Positions 1 to 11,723 are shown, counted from the first letter of the stretch. The stretch is 64,000 nucleotides of DNA from Dryocosmus kuriphilus (GCA_038277395.1 CM076190.1:230426082-230490081), one strand, 5' to 3'. Numbers and translations are program-made. Notes: generated from the sequence alone by a model not told the origin.

Positions 1-898
1 AAAATTAATGAAGTTTTAAACATCTTTAATAGTATCCATGAGTCCATTCAATTAACATTTGAAATAGAAAAGAATAATAGTTTAAACTTTTTAGATTTAG
101 AAATTACAAAAAATAACAATGGAAAATTAGTTACAAATTGGTTTAAAAAACCAACTTGGTCTGTACGTTATCTAAATTATGAATCTCATAATTTATTTAA
201 CCAAAAGATCGGGTTCATAAAAGGCTTGATTGATAGATGCATAAAATTGAGTGATGTAAAATTTAGACAAGAAAATTTAGAACAATTAAAAGAAACTTTA
301 CAATTGAATAACTATCCGCTTCCGTTGATAGAAAGTGTAATTAAAGAACGAATTCACGAAATTTATAACTCCTCTAATATTGAAAAGAAGAAAAAGAAAT
401 ATTTAGAAAAATTTAAAAAAAACTGATTTAAATGTCACTTTGCCTTATATACAAGGTCTTTCAGAAAGATTAAAAAGGTCTGTAAAAAAATTTGATATTA
501 ATATTCATTTCAATAGTAGTCACACTTTAGATACATTTCTGGCAAATAAAAAAGATTTTGACAATATTGAAAACAAATCGGGAGTTATTTATCTTATAAA
601 ATGCAAAATTTGTGATAAAGTATATTTTGGGGAAACTGGCAGGAGATTCAAAACAAGAATTTACGAACATAAAAGGGATTGCGAAATTGGAAATTTAAAT
701 ACAGGCTTATTACAACATTCATGGAATTTAAACCATGATTTTGATTTTAATAGTATCAAAATTCTAGCTCGAGAAAAAGATATGTTTAAAAGAAGAATTT
801 TAGAATCTATTTATATTAAGAAACATTTTAAAATCTCAATAATTCTGAATACAGAAATAAAAAATATAAACCAGATTTACCAGTGCATTCTAAAATAA
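1..898 (+). pseudogene. Penelope-like element, RT C-terminus and GIY-YIG endonuclease
   Basis: This is the 3' coding part of a Penelope-like retroelement, cut by the window start. An open frame from base 1 to 426 encodes the end of the reverse transcriptase, including the NFLDLEI and TNWFKKPTW stretches that recur in the other Penelope copies of this window (near 17.9 and 29.1 kb). A frameshift in an A-rich run near 415-440 moves the reading into the frame of 440-898. That second part holds a GIY-YIG nuclease module: VIYLIKC, then YFGETGRR and the YEHKRD helix, with paired cysteines in KCKICDK. The nuclease nicks the target for insertion. The frameshift makes this copy non-functional. The family call is firm; the clade within Penelope is not resolved. 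Confidence 0.88.
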
Positions 899-1363
899 AA
901 AATTGCATTCAATCTCATCAGCTTAGTTTGATTTCTCAAGGCTTTGGCGCGCTTTTCATCAGAGGTTTATTATGTTTCTATATAAATTTGTACCTTGGTA
1001 ATCAGTACACTCTTTATCGTCCGATCGTAAGCATCTCTACTTCAAAAATGTAATACTTATAATTTTGGAGTTCCAAAAACATCGGAACTTCAAGTATGAT
1101 TAAAAATGTAAAAAACGTTGACTAAAATGTGATTTTTTACAAAAAATTTGTTGAAACAACAACATATGAAGGATGAGAAATTTTATAGAACTATATTGAC
1201 ATTTATTGTTTCTACACTAGAGATAGTTTAATTTTATATACTACATCGATCGACATTTACGGCAAACATTTATAATTCATCATTTTTAGAAAAACATTAT
1301 TAATGTAGCGTTCTGAAATTTTATTATATTATTTTTGATTATATTTATTCTTATTGTAGATTT

Positions 1364-1402
1364 CTTGAAAAAGACCCGCAGTAGAGGTCGAAACGTCGAA
1401 AT
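1364..1402 (+). ncRNA. Hammerhead-like motif in Penelope 3' region
   Basis: Downstream of the Penelope coding region the sequence has a CTTGAAAAA segment, a GACC/GGTC stem closed by a nine-base loop, then GAAAC followed directly by GTC. Penelope-like elements are known to carry hammerhead ribozyme motifs in their terminal repeats, and this order (CUGANGA-like core, stem II, GAAAC) resembles that. The first core is degenerate here, so catalysis is doubtful. Similar motifs lie on the minus strand at 20006-20039 and, more weakly, at 21554-21591. Confidence 0.35.
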
Positions 1403-1706
1403 ATTATGACTTTTAATAAATTTTGACTATTTATTCTAAAGATTAATTGTTTTTATTATATGACCGTAAGACCAACGAAACATTTACATACTATGTAATG
1501 GGGAATGGCTGGAGTGTCTTCTTCACGAAATGCAAGTTGTTTCTGTGATGTTCAACTCCGGCTACTAGTTGACTCATTGGCTTTTCAGGAGGAAAACACA
1601 TTTAATAATGGAAAGCAGTATGTTAGGATTTATTATTTTTTATCATTAATATCTCTAGAGTTAAGATGTCAGAAATATCGTGTAGATTAAGTTTTAAAAA
1701 CATATA
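1403..1706. other. No gene recognised
   Basis: AT-rich sequence after the Penelope element. A short plus-strand open frame at 1505-1690 has no splice context or recognisable domain and was not called. Confidence 0.4.
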
Positions 1707-2407
1707 TTATAACAAGTATAGACAAATTTTTCGGGAAACTGAAATATTAAAAAGAAGTCTTAGAAGCACATGCTGAATAAAGCCGCTGTGCGTGTCTGCA
1801 GCTGATGTTTTCCACTTTCCAACATTAATTGGTCCAAACAGTTTAGGAATCAGATTGAGAGTTAGAACTGTATCCTCTGAAAAAACGAAAACGTGGTTAA
1901 TAATTGCTTACAGATTATCATAGAACACATTTCAACAGATATTTAAAGCTACTGTACCTATGGTTTCATGAAAAACTGGATCTCCATTGGACATAAATTA
2001 TACTTTCTCAGCAATTTCTGCCCAGCTCTCAATGAGTGACAACTCACTGTCAGTATACTAATACTTATAATCAATCTGAAGCTGAAACATTTAAAAAGAA
2101 AAACATTGCAAGAAAGGAAAAAGCTACAATTTAATGTTACATTAATTTAATTCTACTTTAGTTTCAATTATTAACGTAAAGAAACTTACAAGTGAGTAGC
2201 CCCATGGCTGTCTCAGCACCTTATACTCATCTAAGTAATCAGTCGCCAGGTCAATTTTACGACGACTCCTTTGTTTTGTCGTAGGAATGACTCTTAAAGG
2301 GTAAAGTCTAGCAGCAGAAGTTCGACTCCATCTTTCAGCAGCCTCACTTTCGGGTTCAACGCACCTCCTTAACCAGGATAGATCTCCATTCTGAGCGCCG
2401 TGCGAAT
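1707..2407 (-). pseudogene. Three exons of an unrecognised spliced gene (decayed)
   Basis: Read on the minus strand, three exon-like blocks have good splice borders: 2407-2190 (acceptor CTTCCTAG, donor GTAAGT), 2081-1958 (acceptor after TTTCAG, donor GTACAG) and 1876-1707 (acceptor TTTTTTCAG, ending in a stop). The last two agree in phase, joining through a split Glu codon. The first block encodes an Arg/Glu-rich stretch ending RQPWGYSL; the last contains LIPKLFGP and GFIQHVLLR. The middle block has stop codons in the frame matching its neighbours, so the gene is probably dead. I do not recognise the protein. The DD41D transposon at 2432-4717 lies in the intron just upstream, so these exons may belong with those at 5014-5458. 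Confidence 0.45.
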
Positions 2408-2431
2408 CTAGGAAGTCCAAAATGGTAATTA

Positions 2432-2873
2432 TACAGGGTGTTTTTTTTTAACTTGACAAATCGAAATATCTCAAAAAATACGCATCCTACGAAAAAAATG
2501 TTCTTAATAAAAACTTTTTATTTTCGAGGGGGAAAAGCGGTTTTGCAAAAATTTACCCCCCCCCCCACCTCCTAAGGGGCAGGGGTGGGGGTAACTTCGT
2601 AATTTTTAATGGGAACCCCAATTTTTTATCAGAGATTCAGATTCACATTTATGAAATGCGTAAGTTTTGTTTAAAATTTGTTTTGCGATTCGCGATAGAT
2701 GGCGCTGCAATTGCAAAAAATATAATTGTTGAGTGTTTCAATGATAACGCTTACAAACAAAAGGTAAATGAGATGTGTTGAATCTAAGGAAGATCATTCA
2801 ATTGTAATCAGTTCAATTTTGGACGTTACCTTCGGGGTGCTTGATTTCAGTTAGTCCCCTCGCCTCTCACCAT
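2432..2873 (+). repeat. Left terminal inverted repeat of DD41D element
   Basis: Matches the reverse complement of 4278-4717 nearly throughout, including the outer CAGGGTG end, a C-rich patch near 2557 and the inner block with CGGGGTGCTTGA. Confidence 0.88.
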
Positions 2874-3198
2874 CGGGGTGCTTGAACTTTCGGCCAAGGG
2901 ACAGTAAAAGTGCTAAAACTGCAGAAAAACTTTCCCGAAAGCAGTTGGTTGTCGGTAGTCGATTTTGGATGTAGACATTACATATCATTGAGTCAGCCGG
3001 TCACACAATCGAGCGCTAACCGCGTCTGTCCGTGATTAACGTTCATTCGTTAGGGGGTTGATTGTGTTCATTTGATTTGGGTGTGTTGATTGCGTTCATT
3101 TGAGTTGATCGTAATTAGTTGCTTTCGTTTGGATTATTATTGTTGGTCAAGTTCGTTTGGGTTGGTTTAGGTATCGTTGTATTCCCTCATTACTTGAA

Positions 3199-4252
3199 AT
3201 GATAATAATAATAATAATAATTGAAATGATTCTCATTTATGGAGAAAGTGGCATGAATGTCAATGATGCTATCACGCTTTATGCTCATCGTTTTCCAGAA
3301 AGTGTTCCTTCACAATCTTCCTTTTACCGGGTGGTCAGAAAGTTCATGGCTGACGGAAGTGTACAATCGAAAAAAAGGAACCGTCAATTAAGGGTTACTG
3401 GAGTTGATAAAGAAATCGCGGTTTTAGCTGCAGTCACTCATGACCCTCATGTTAGTACGCGACAACTAAGCCGCGATTCCGGAATGTCTCTATCCAGTGT
3501 TTGTAAGATATTAGAACGTAATAAATATCATCCTTATAATATTTCACTGCATCAAGAACTTCATGGCAATGATTTTCAGAACCGCGTAACATTTTGTCAA
3601 TGGGCGCTCCAGCAGATACAAGGAAACCCCAACTTCTTTTTTCGAGTAACGTCCTCAGACGAGTCTTCTTTCACAAACCATGGTAACGTTAATCGACACA
3701 ACATGCATTATTGGAGTAGAGAAAACCCACACTGGTTGCGTGAAGTTGAGCATCAGCGTCCATGGTTAGTGAATGTTTGGTGTGGAATAATTGGAGACCA
3801 ACTTATCGGCCCGTATTTTATTCATGGCAATTTTAACGGTGAAAAATATCGTAACGTTTTAGAAAATGAACTCCCAACATTGTTTGAAGACCTAAGCTTG
3901 GAAGTGCGACAAAACATGTGGTTTCAACATGACGGTTGTCCAGCACATTATTCGGCAATCGCGAGGGAAGTACTCAATCGCGAATTCAATGGACGATGGA
4001 TCGGTAGAGGAGGTCCGGTAAATTGGCCTGCCAGATCGCCAGACCTTACGGCGCCGGATTTCTATTTGTGGGGTTATCTAAAGAGTAACGTGTATCAAGA
4101 AGTGCCCACAACTCGTGATAACATGCTCGAGCGAATCAGGTCTGCTTGTGCACAAATAACACCAGACACTTCGCAGTTGTGTGGAATCTTTCGAAGCTCG
4201 GATTAACAAGTGCATCGAAGTGGGAGGACACCATTTTGAGCACTTATTGTAA
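3199..4252 (+). pseudogene. DD41D transposase (single C-terminal frameshift)
   Basis: Transposase of the element at 2432-4717, which would cut and rejoin the element at TA sites. The N-terminal half has a helix-turn-helix with STRQLSRDSGMS. The catalytic acidic residues are the Asp of SSDESSF, the Asp of WFQHDGCPAHY and the Asp of TAPDFYLWG. Counting from HDG to APD leaves 41 residues between the last two, a DD41D spacing as in rosa-like families. The first ATG is at 3199 and is followed by an ATA microsatellite giving a run of Ile. The open frame stops at 4206, but near 4178 a one-base shift restores the expected C-terminus, ending at 4252. Without that lesion it would be about 350 residues. 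Confidence 0.85.
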
Positions 4253-4277
4253 AATGTAAATCGAAATCCAGAATCCA

Positions 4278-4717
4278 GATGGTGAGAGGCGAGGGGACTC
4301 ACTGAAATCAAGCACCCCGAAAGTAACGTCCAAAATTGAACTGATTACAATTGAATGATCTTCCTTAGATTCAACACGTCTCATTTACCTTTTGTTTGGA
4401 AGCGTTATCCTTGAAATACTCAACAATTACATTTTTTGCAATTGCAGCGCCATCTATCGCGATCGAAAAAAAAACTTGAAACAAAACTTACGTATTTCAT
4501 AAATGAGAATCTGAATCTGTGATAAAAAATTGGGGTTCCCATTTGAAATTACGAAGTTACCCCCACCCCTGCCCCCTTAGGTGGTGGGGTGGGGTAAGTT
4601 TTTGCAAAATCGCTTTTCCCCCTCGAAAATAAAAAGTTTTTATTAAGAACATTTTTTTCGTAGGATGCGTATTTTTTGAGATATTTCGATTTGTCAAGTT
4701 AAAAAAAACACCCTGTA
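4278..4717 (-). repeat. Right terminal inverted repeat of DD41D element
   Basis: Partner of 2432-2873 with scattered substitutions, which indicates some age since insertion. Confidence 0.88.
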
Positions 4718-5013
4718 TAAGTGAAAATTAAAGTTTAAATGTTACGTGGCGCATAGTATGCAGCCTGAAAACTAAATCCTTTTTTTTTTAGACATGTATC
4801 TTAACCACAAGTACACCATAAAAACTATCGGGAATAAAGTAACACATACTGTCACTTCCGTCGAGAAAACTGACACCAACTCTTCACGCAGCTCAAAAAA
4901 TCTCTTCCAGGGTATTCTGTATTCAAACGGAAATAAATATGCGTCAGAAAATATTTCTATACAATGTTTTAACAATTAGCCAGTACAAATCTAACTATTC
5001 ATAAATGTCATAC

Positions 5014-5458
5014 TTAAACTTTGTTGGAATCCTGAGATGCATTCATTTCGCAGTCAACCAAATACTCCGCAAGATCAGAAAGCACAGTGTCATTCAAGGC
5101 GCCATTATTAGATAGTCCGAAATACTTCTTACGTTTGAGACAGGAATCTAAGTAACTGCGAACTGACTTTAAGATAAAAATACGGTAATTAAAACCAATT
5201 ATTACACGGATTTTTGTAAATGATCAAACTAGGAAAATACGTACATTTCGAAAGTCACTGTGTCTCACTTCGCGTCCTTTTTTCGGTGGTCCCAAGATTT
5301 CAGAGCCGCTGTCGGATGTGGTTTTCGATCTAAAACACTTCTGAACTGTAGAATTTAATGTATCACTATCCTGCGACGGAAGTTGCAAAACATAGATTCC
5401 CAGTGAATGAAGGTCCACTGGGATCACATTAATCACTTGAAAAATCAGATTTACTAAC
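5014..5458 (-). CDS. Two consecutive exons of an unrecognised gene
   Basis: On the minus strand, exon 5458-5245 begins after an acceptor (TTTTTCAG) and ends at donor GTACGT in codon phase 0. Exon 5166-5014 begins after a CTTAAAG acceptor and stays open for 50 codons to a TAA. The joined frame is uninterrupted, which argues for a real gene piece. It encodes a region with KTTSDSGSEILGPPKKGREV followed by SYLDSCLKRKKYFGL and an acidic helix-like tail. I recognise no domain. The TAA at 5014 may be the true end, or a weak donor (GTTTAAGT) may lead past the transposon to the exons at 1707-2407. A start exon was not found. Confidence 0.5.
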
Positions 5459-6235
5459 CTGAAAAACGAAACGAATTAATGATGATAAGAAAATTATATC
5501 TAAATATTATGTGACATCAAAATTCAACGATCAGTGATTCCAACATGCAGGACTTTCGTCAACTCTTTGACCTCATATTGTGGAAGTATTAAAAATTTCA
5601 TTTCTTATTTTTTGAGTAACCATTAAAAGAATGGAAATCTTAAAACATCTTTAAGCTCATCGCAAAAGTAAATTCGCATAGGCTTTCCCTAAAAAGTTGT
5701 CACTACGAGGTCACAACTTTGAGAAAGAAGGAGTCAAAGTTGTGGGCATCTTAAAAAATTATAGCACGTAAATTTTTTTTAATTTCAGAAGAAATTCAAG
5801 TCAGTTGATAAGATATTAAGGATTTTAGAACTTTTAAAGATATTTTAGAAAATTGATATTAACATTTAGATTTTTAAAGGTTTAGAAAAAATTTGGAAAT
5901 CTTAAGAATTTTGAAAAGTTTTAAGCGGTTCAAAACATTCCTTTTAAGGTTCTGTGAAAAATTATAATTAATTTAAAAGATTTATTGCAAATCTTTTCAA
6001 TTTTTATTTTGCCCCTAAATTTGAGAAACTACACGCTCGCTACTGATGATGCTAGTAATCTTAATAATTCATTGATAATAAATAATGATAATATACTAAT
6101 AAATTATTTCTTAAGTATTATAGTATGCTAAAGACATATTAATAACGTTATAATTTTACTAATTTTATGTCTTTAATTAAATAAGAAACCTTCGACACAA
6201 TTAAAATTTTAAAATGCTTTTAATCTCGTCTTAGT
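5459..6235. other. AT-rich, no gene seen
   Basis: Low-complexity AT-rich sequence with many short TTTTAAA/TTTTAGA-like runs, up to the target duplication of the Sola-like transposon. Confidence 0.5.
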
Positions 6236-6239
6236 ATAT

Positions 6240-6769
6240 GGGTGATTCTTTTACAAATCGTACGGATTTTGACGAAAATTGACCGACACATTTTTGATTC
6301 AGCTAAAACTTTTTTTTACGGATTCTTTATTGAAAAAGACAAGATACGTATTCGAAGATTTTTTTTTTCTTCTCAATGTTTTGAAACTAAGAAGGATTGA
6401 AAATTTGAGAATTTGGTGATTTTTGGCTTGAAGACTATTTTTTAAAAGTCCATAACTCCACTTCTGTTTGAGCTAGAGACTTTATTTTTTTTTCATTTTA
6501 AAGGTAAAATAACGAGTTTTAACAAAAAAATACTTTTAAATAAAACTATTGACAAATTCAAATTGTTATAAACAATTGAAGTGTTTAAATCGATTTTAAA
6601 CAATTTTGACCCAAACATATCAAGTTTTTAGTATTTTTATCGTATTCTACGTCAAATTTCCTTTCGAAAACGATTTTTTATTCGATGGCGAAATAATTAG
6701 TACTGTCGGAAAAATTTAATTTATCTAGCGCTGTACGTCACACGCACCGGCGCGCGGGTGACATTGCAC
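6240..6769 (+). repeat. Left terminal inverted repeat of Sola-like element
   Basis: Pairs with the reverse complement of 10418-10928. The inner part has a GC-rich block (ACGCACCGGCGCGCGGGT) against an AT-rich background. Confidence 0.85.
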
Positions 6770-7103
6770 GGCCCTCGCACGGTCTATGTTTCAATTTTAA
6801 ATGTTTACCGTGAAACATACAGTTTGCAAATACTTTTTTATTACGTTTATGGATAAAAGTCATCGCAAAGTATCTAGAAAAAAGTAAACCTGGTTACAAA
6901 AATACATTAAAAAATGCTAACTTCACTAGAAACTTTAAAACTAATATAGTATATTTTTGAACATAAAAAAATCTAATGATTGGTACAGAATATCACAATG
7001 TATGGAAATAAGTGTCTGATAATAAATTCAGAATCTTCAATTTATTGAATCATAATTAAGCTATGAACTGTAGTTTTTTTCGATGTATTACAAACCATAC
7101 ATT

Positions 7104-9799
7104 TTATTTCAAAACTTTAACTACGATCGAATCATTTTCTTCTTGCGAAGAAAATTGCTTAGCTCGTATTTTGTTTTTTGCGACAGGTATGATGCAATGA
7201 AATTTCAGTGTCCCTTTCACGGTTATAGCCTCTCTGAATCTCGTCTCTAATTTTTGTTCTTCCTCAACATATTCTTCATTCGTCACATATCTTGATGAAA
7301 TGTTAGGGAGAGACTCAGTTGCCCATTCAAATAATTGTTTTGGTGTTTGGATTGGATGTTCTTTGAAGGCTAGCTCTCGCAGCTAACCTTTTTAAAGTCC
7401 CACCCAATCCATCGCACGCGCCCTTTCCACGAGACGTTGGGAAAAAGTGCCACTCTGCAGCTAGGTCAAAATCTGTTTCATGGTGTGTAAGATTAACAAA
7501 ATTTTTCTTGTTTTTATATTGCGCACCCGACCCATCAGAAAAATATATGATTTTTGAAATTTTTTCCAATTCTTTTTTTATGAAATTTACCAAATGTTTC
7601 TGAAACACATGAACTGCTACAGTGTCGTGATGCAAACATTCTGATATCATTACTAAACTTTTTACTTGAATATTGCCGTCATTATGCCTGTAATAAATTG
7701 CAAATGGGTGCACTGTAGCCTGCTCATTATTCCAGTGAAAGCCTTGTGCAGAATTCTGAATCACAAAAGCATAATTTTCGGAAAAATCACAGACTACAAT
7801 GCACTCATTCTCTGTTAGTTCTTGCCTTTTATTTTTCATGAATTCATTTTGCTTCCTCACCAAGAATGAATGAAGAAGTAATTTTTCCAAACTGGTCTGC
7901 AATTTTTGTAAATATTCATCGACTGGAGATATCATCAGTTGCAAGGTAGTTCTGTCAACGTGAGTCCACTGTCTATACTTGATTTCGTCAATGAAATTTT
8001 CCTCAAAAATTAATTCAAGGTTGTTAATCAGATTTTTTGCACCTGGACACTTGGAGCAATTACCCAAATAACAATTATTCGTGGGTTCAGCGCAAATCAT
8101 ATATTTTAGGCAGTCATGATAACTTTTCAATGGATTGGGGGTGTGGGCCGTAAGATTTTTCATATTAGAGCCTTCAATCAACAATTTAACATTTTCATGA
8201 ATCGTACAAACACATACTGAATGTGTGCCACTTGCACCCGCGAGCACGCAATATTTTGGTCGTAGAGATGCAAATTTAGAAAAACTACATTTAGCTTCTG
8301 GGTAAGTTTCCTTGAACAGTTGATAAAGTTCCCTCAAATTCATCAGCAGTAACCTTTTCTGCATTTGAACGCGTTTGTCATCAACTTTAACTGAAACAAA
8401 ATCCTTCTTACCTGGCATTACACGACTATTCTCATCCAGTTCATAAAAACTAATTATTAAATGGACTACTTCTTTCTGTAAAGACGGGTGGCTTTTTGGG
8501 GTTGGGTCGGACAAAATCCCCTTTTCGTCAGCAATTTTCTTCGCAATTGTAATCATATGAAAAGTAGCGAGAGGAAAATGTTGTTTAATTTTTCGGAAAG
8601 ACCAGTCCTTGAAAATAGTCAAAATTTTCATTCTTCTTGAACGTTCTGTGGTCGCGTTAAATTCTTCCTTCAAAACTTGCAATAAATTATTTTCATCATT
8701 TTCCTCAACGCTATCATCATTATCATCAATAACAGGATTAAAAATTTTTGTAGCTAATGCTTTGGATACGTTTTTCAATTTTTCATTCGAATAACGGCGT
8801 TGAGAAACTTTTCTTTTTTGAATCGGTGACTCTCCAATTAAATTCAAACCCTGGTTGACGGACTCAATTGCTGCAGATACCACTATCTTGTCTTCCTCAA
8901 ACGATACACCAGGACTTGCTGGAAATTTTTCCATGTTAATGTCATTACTTTCCAACGCGTCAAAATCAGAATCATTTATTTCCTGGTCCTAAAAAAAATT
9001 TATTTATTCGTACATTATACTTAGTCCAGTCAAATTAGGGTTTCTGCTAGAACAAATTGTTAGTATATATTACTCGTAAGAACGTCCTAATAAAATCCTG
9101 AAATCCTCGGGTCTGCAAGTGTTGTGGAATTTTTGATATTAACACGCATTGCTTACTCAGCAAGAGCGCACTATTAATTAACAAATTGATAACTTTTAAA
9201 CTATTAGTCGCAAAAGGTTTGATGTTAGCTGTACCATTTTTTCGTTATTTGTTAATAAGAAGAATTCCAAAATAGTTGCAGATCGGAGAGTTTCAGGATT
9301 TTATTAGGACGTCCTGACGAGTAATAATAAAAAGAAATTGCTACTAGTAATTTGTTCTAGCAAGCGTCCTTTTTTCGTCTAATTTGACTAGACTTCAAAG
9401 ACTATTAGTAAATCTAAATTATTACAATTCTATTAAGATTTTAGAAAATATCAGAATTTGTATTTCAGTAAAGAATTTTTGATAAAGATTTATAATTTGT
9501 ATTTAAGTGAAGAAATATTAGTGAAGAAAATTTGCATTATAAATATTATCATCAGTAAAATTTACCTTTTTTTCACGATCCTTGTGTAATTTAGAAACTT
9601 TAAAACGGCAAGAATGACAGATTTTTTGTTGAAGAGACTCATCCGATACTGCTAAATTAAGAACCACTAAATTTTGTGCTGAAACTTTTCTGACATTTTG
9701 TGTTTTTCGATGACGAGACAAAACAAAAGGATTGAAACATCGATCTGTTCGAATTTTGGAAGCACTTGTAGAGTTTGTTGATTTTAGCATTTTATCCAT
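7104..9799 (-). pseudogene. Sola-like transposase, two exons with one frameshift
   Basis: Minus-strand gene with exon 1 at 9799-9567 (ATG at 9799, donor GTAAAT) and exon 2 from 8988 (acceptor after TTTTTTTAG) down to a stop at 7104, joined in phase 0. Exon 1 carries a CHSCRFKV cysteine pair. Exon 2 has an acidic N-terminal part, a Cys cluster (CVCTIHENVK, then CSKCPG) and a C-terminal catalytic-type region with VVCDFSENYAF, GFHWNNEQATVHPF, IIYFSDGSGAQYKN and WHFFPTSRGKGACDGLGG. The two DFSEN and FSDGSG aspartates are candidate catalytic residues. A one-base frameshift near 7365 separates the main frame, which closes at 7327, from the C-terminal 85 codons. About 700 residues if repaired. The intron carries a MITE. 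Confidence 0.75.
9023..9394. mobile_element. MITE-like insertion in the transposase intron
   Basis: The two halves are inverted copies of each other: both ends carry AGTCNAGTCAAATTAG, followed inward by AACAAATT, ACTCG and CGTCCTAATAAAATCCTGAAA-type blocks. There is no coding capacity. It occupies most of the intron between exon 1 and exon 2 of the Sola-like gene. Flanking duplication was not resolved. Confidence 0.65.
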
Positions 9800-10417
9800 A
9801 CTTCACAGTTTTTGATAACTTTATTTAACAAGAGTACGGACAAAACAATAGTATGCGCATGCAACGCTTTCCAACGACAGAATGCAAAATAATATATAAT
9901 TCGTAATTCACACTGTAGCGTGCTCGATTGCAAGCTCTGACACGCTTCGACTCGTAGTGCACTGCGTGACTTGCGCTCGGATATAATTAATATCTTCCAA
10001 TCTAATAGAGATACCACTTTTTTGTAAAATGGATTTTTTAGATGAGAGAATAAGGAACAAAATTATTTTTAAAAAAATAAATTCCAATTGGGGGAAGGGC
10101 ATGTTTAGTCTATGTAAATAATCTAATTTTTATTAATTATGATTTGTTTACAATAAAAATTTGATTTAAAATGCACCTCGAAATCTTACGCAACAAAGTA
10201 TACAATAAAAAAATGCCGATATTGATCCAACCAGTACAAATCGAGATAATTAATTTTATTAGGAGAAGATTGGAGAAAATCCAGAAAATTATCAAAAATT
10301 CAAGTGCAGATATTTTTGAAAAAACAATTTTTTCAGCAAAATCCTAAAATACGTGTAAAGTAATTTTATGAATATAAGTTTAAAAAAATTTTCAGGCGAT
10401 ATAAAAATGTCATGTTT

Positions 10418-10928
10418 GTGCAATGTGACCCGCGCGCCGGTGCGTGTGACGTAGCGCGCTAGATAAAATAAATTTTTTTCGACAGTACTAATTATTTCGC
10501 CATCGAATAAAAAATCGTTTTCGAAAGGAAATTTGACGTAGAATACGATAAAAATACTAAAAACTTGATACGTTTGGGTCATAATTGTTAAAAATCGATT
10601 TAAACACTTCAACTGTTTATAACAATTTGAATTTGTCAACAATTTTATTTAAAAGTATTTTTTTGTTAAAACTCGTTTTCATACCTTTCAAATAAAAAAA
10701 AAGAAAAGGTCTCTAGCTTAAATAGAACAGGAGTTATGCATTTTTAAAAAATAGTCTTCACTCAAATTCTCAATTCTTCAACCCTTCCTATTTCTCAAAA
10801 AACTGCAAAATAAAAAAAATCCTCAAATACGTATCTTCTCTTTTTCAATAAAGAATCCGTAAAAAAAGTATTAGCTCAATCAAAAATGGGGCTGTCAATT
10901 CTCTGTTCGACTTGTAAAAGAATGTCCC
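10418..10928 (-). repeat. Right terminal inverted repeat of Sola-like element
   Basis: Partner of 6240-6769. An open frame of 116 codons inside this repeat is a by-product of the repeat, not a gene. Confidence 0.85.
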
Positions 10929-10932
10929 ATAT

Positions 10933-11723
10933 GTGTGAGATTAATCTAAAAATACCGTAATTTTAAAGGTATAATTTTATAAACGCCAGTAAATTCACCT
11001 CTCTCAATATTATGACGAAACTTACAAATTCTGATTATGATAAATGTGCAATGTCAAGCGAGATTACTTCGCTCTAAATCACACACGATCTACTCGTATT
11101 AATGCCACAGCACTCAAAGTGATAATGCTACAGAAAAATCTTGTGTAATTTTACCAGAGTAGCTTGCAAAATATTTTCGTTTTTTTCAGAAGTGCTTGCG
11201 AAAAAGAATGCTGATAGGGTATTTTGGGGTTATTACTACATGCCCCAAAAAATAAATTTCGTGTAATATTAAAAATTTAATAATAAATAATCATGGTTAA
11301 CATGAAATTTATCAAAAGTAGTTTGAGAATTTCAATTGTTTCGATTATTTATTGTTATTAAACTTGTAATATTATACGTAAATTTACCGTCAGGAAGAAC
11401 TTATATTTTTCAGTTGCTAGTTATAGCTGCTACTTTCCATTCTTTCAAGTGACACCAAATTTCAGCGAGAAGTCAATACCAATATTCTCGACATATTTTT
11501 CAGAAATTTTTGATATCCTGCGATAAGTTTCTAAGATTTTGCTTATTTAGTGGAAAAATTGGAAATTTACGTATTACATAAATTGTGAAATTTTAACAAA
11601 CATTCAAGATTTTGAATAGTAATAGTAAATATATGAAAAAATAAACAAAACATACAAATAATTAAAAATATAAAGTGAATAGTTAATAATAAATGAATAA
11701 AATAAATAACGGCAGACAAAATT
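10933..11723. other. AT-rich, no gene seen
   Basis: No domain, splice-bounded exon or structured repeat was recognised between the Sola-like element and the SAM-like fragment. Confidence 0.4.

Larger units (their letters stand above)
2432..4717 (+). mobile_element. Complete Tc1/mariner-superfamily element, DD41D type
   Basis: A 2286-bp element bounded by TACAGGGTGTTTT and its reverse complement and flanked by TA on both sides (2430-2431 and 4718-4719), the target duplication of the IS630-Tc1-mariner superfamily. The inverted repeats are unusually long, about 440 bp each. One transposase frame lies between them. It is inserted in an intron-like segment of a minus-strand spliced gene. Confidence 0.9.
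6240..10928 (-). mobile_element. Complete Sola-like DNA transposon
   Basis: A 4689-bp element starting GGGTGATTC and ending with the matching CCC end, flanked by a 4-bp duplication ATAT (6236-6239 and 10929-10932). Inverted repeats are about 530 bp (6240-6769) and 511 bp (10418-10928). Four-base target duplications and GRG termini are described for the Sola superfamily. The gene inside is on the minus strand and contains one intron. The Sola assignment rests on ends and general protein character and is less certain than the completeness of the element. Confidence 0.82.

Noticed and set aside
4794..4979. Plus-strand exon candidate after a TTTTTTTTTAG tract
   Set aside because: The acceptor is good, but no donor or partner exon exists, the minus strand here is equally open, and the neighbouring convincing exons are on the minus strand.
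6040..6060. CTACTGATGATG as a hammerhead core
   Set aside because: No stem and no GAAAC at the proper distance; a similar CTACTGATGA near 16972 also lacks the correct spacing.
10292..10642. 116-codon minus-strand frame
   Set aside because: Lies mostly in the right inverted repeat of the Sola-like element and has no similarity to a protein I know.
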